Origin: Spirosoma fluviale
GTDB taxonomy: Bacteria > Bacteroidota > Bacteroidia > Cytophagales > Spirosomataceae
NCBI GenBank assembly: GCA_945885545.1
Contig: CAMCYZ010000006.1
Span: forward strand, 1-44,365
DNA: 44,365 nucleotides
Direction of reading: 5' to 3'
The notes under the pieces were generated by a model. The model was not told the DNA's origin, did no database searches, and saw nothing but the letters and a program-made list of their open reading frames with translations. Position numbers and translations under genes: made by a program. The first letter of the stretch is position 1. Every line of letters begins with the position of its first letter. Of the stretch, positions 44,168 to 44,365 are shown piece after piece.

Positions 44168-44175
44168 CAAAAGTA
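44168..44175 (-). promoter_or_regulatory. -7 promoter box of the sigma-factor gene
   Basis: The minus strand reads TACTTTTG (TANNTTTG), the same box as at xylA. A TTTG occurs upstream at 44204-44201, but with a 25-bp spacer instead of the usual 19-21, so the promoter would be weak or partner-dependent. The IS-like end begins 41 bp upstream of the box. Confidence 0.45.
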
Positions 44176-44216
44176 GTATAATTTTAATATCTTATTAGTT
44201 CAAATATGATTAAATA

Positions 44217-44365
44217 GGAGATTGTTCCAAACTTAGTTGAAATTTAAGAGATTTTACTTGAATTGATTCTGTTTTCTATTTCTGACTTTATTTTCTTTTG
44301 CATTTTCTGAAGATTTTCAAAGTTACTTACTTTTTTCATTCTGGTTTCAGATTCTAATAGTCCTA
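44217..44365 (-). mobile_element. Probable insertion-sequence 3' end (right copy of the 149-bp inverted repeat)
   Basis: An exact reverse complement of positions 1-149. The ORF tail here reads inward on the minus strand and stops 27 bp before the inner boundary at 44217. Its inner edge is about 120 bp upstream of the sigma-factor start, so the element was inserted next to the PUL regulator. No target duplication can be checked because the outer side is not in the window. Confidence 0.6.

Noticed and set aside
1-44365. Terminal repeats as sign of a circular plasmid or phage genome
   Set aside because: The ends are inverted, not direct, repeats, so they cannot close a circle by overlap. No replication, capsid or partition gene is present and the content is chromosomal.
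1-44365. CRISPR arrays, tRNA or rRNA genes
   Set aside because: No regularly spaced repeats and no tRNA or rRNA-like conserved segments were found on reading both strands.

Overview
The window looks like chromosomal DNA of an AT-rich member of the Bacteroidota, probably a Cytophagales-type environmental glycan degrader. Evidence: a SusC/SusD pair under ECF-sigma/FecR control, a cellulase with a type IX secretion (T9SS) C-terminal tail, a MoxR/DUF58/BatA operon, TANNTTTG-type promoters and many TTG start codons. The genus cannot be told from the sequence alone.

Layout. Both ends carry the same 149-bp sequence in inverted orientation. It looks like the 3' end of an insertion sequence: the tail of an ORF, a stop, then 27 bp to a sharp boundary. 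From 0.8 to 18.2 kb every gene is on the + strand: a Tat-exported TldD with a PmbA/TldE partner; a secreted GH5 enzyme; a six-gene membrane operon (DUF4159, MoxR ATPase, DUF58, BatA-N protein, a DUF4175-like protein with a His-rich loop, and a three-TM protein); an Uma2-type nuclease-fold protein; a GntP permease with a DUF2891 protein; and xylose isomerase behind a near-ideal Bacteroidota promoter. From 18.4 kb on nearly everything is on the - strand.

The region from 19.7 to 21.2 kb is a graveyard: a dispersed repeat copy, a frameshifted HigA-like antitoxin remnant, and a deletion scar joining the tails of an HlyD-type adaptor gene and a peptide-exporter ABC gene. A membrane-anchored AraC-type regulator (+) then faces a tandem pair of unknown secreted paralogs (-). 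The upstream paralog has a 21-bp-phased direct repeat in front of it that could be the regulator's operator.

From 24.6 to 44.1 kb lies a polysaccharide utilisation locus (PUL) read right to left: ECF sigma factor, FecR anti-sigma, SusC with an STN signalling domain, SusD, an 826-aa secreted protein of unknown family, a divergent GH95, a GH29 fucosidase, a canonical GH95, a secreted FAD oxidoreductase, and a small secreted protein with a flavinylation-like SGAT motif. The enzymes point to an alpha-L-fucose- or L-galactose-containing glycan. The least explained parts are the 826-aa protein, the GH95 with altered catalytic positions, and the FAD/SGAT pair, which may form an extracytoplasmic flavin redox module attached to glycan breakdown.
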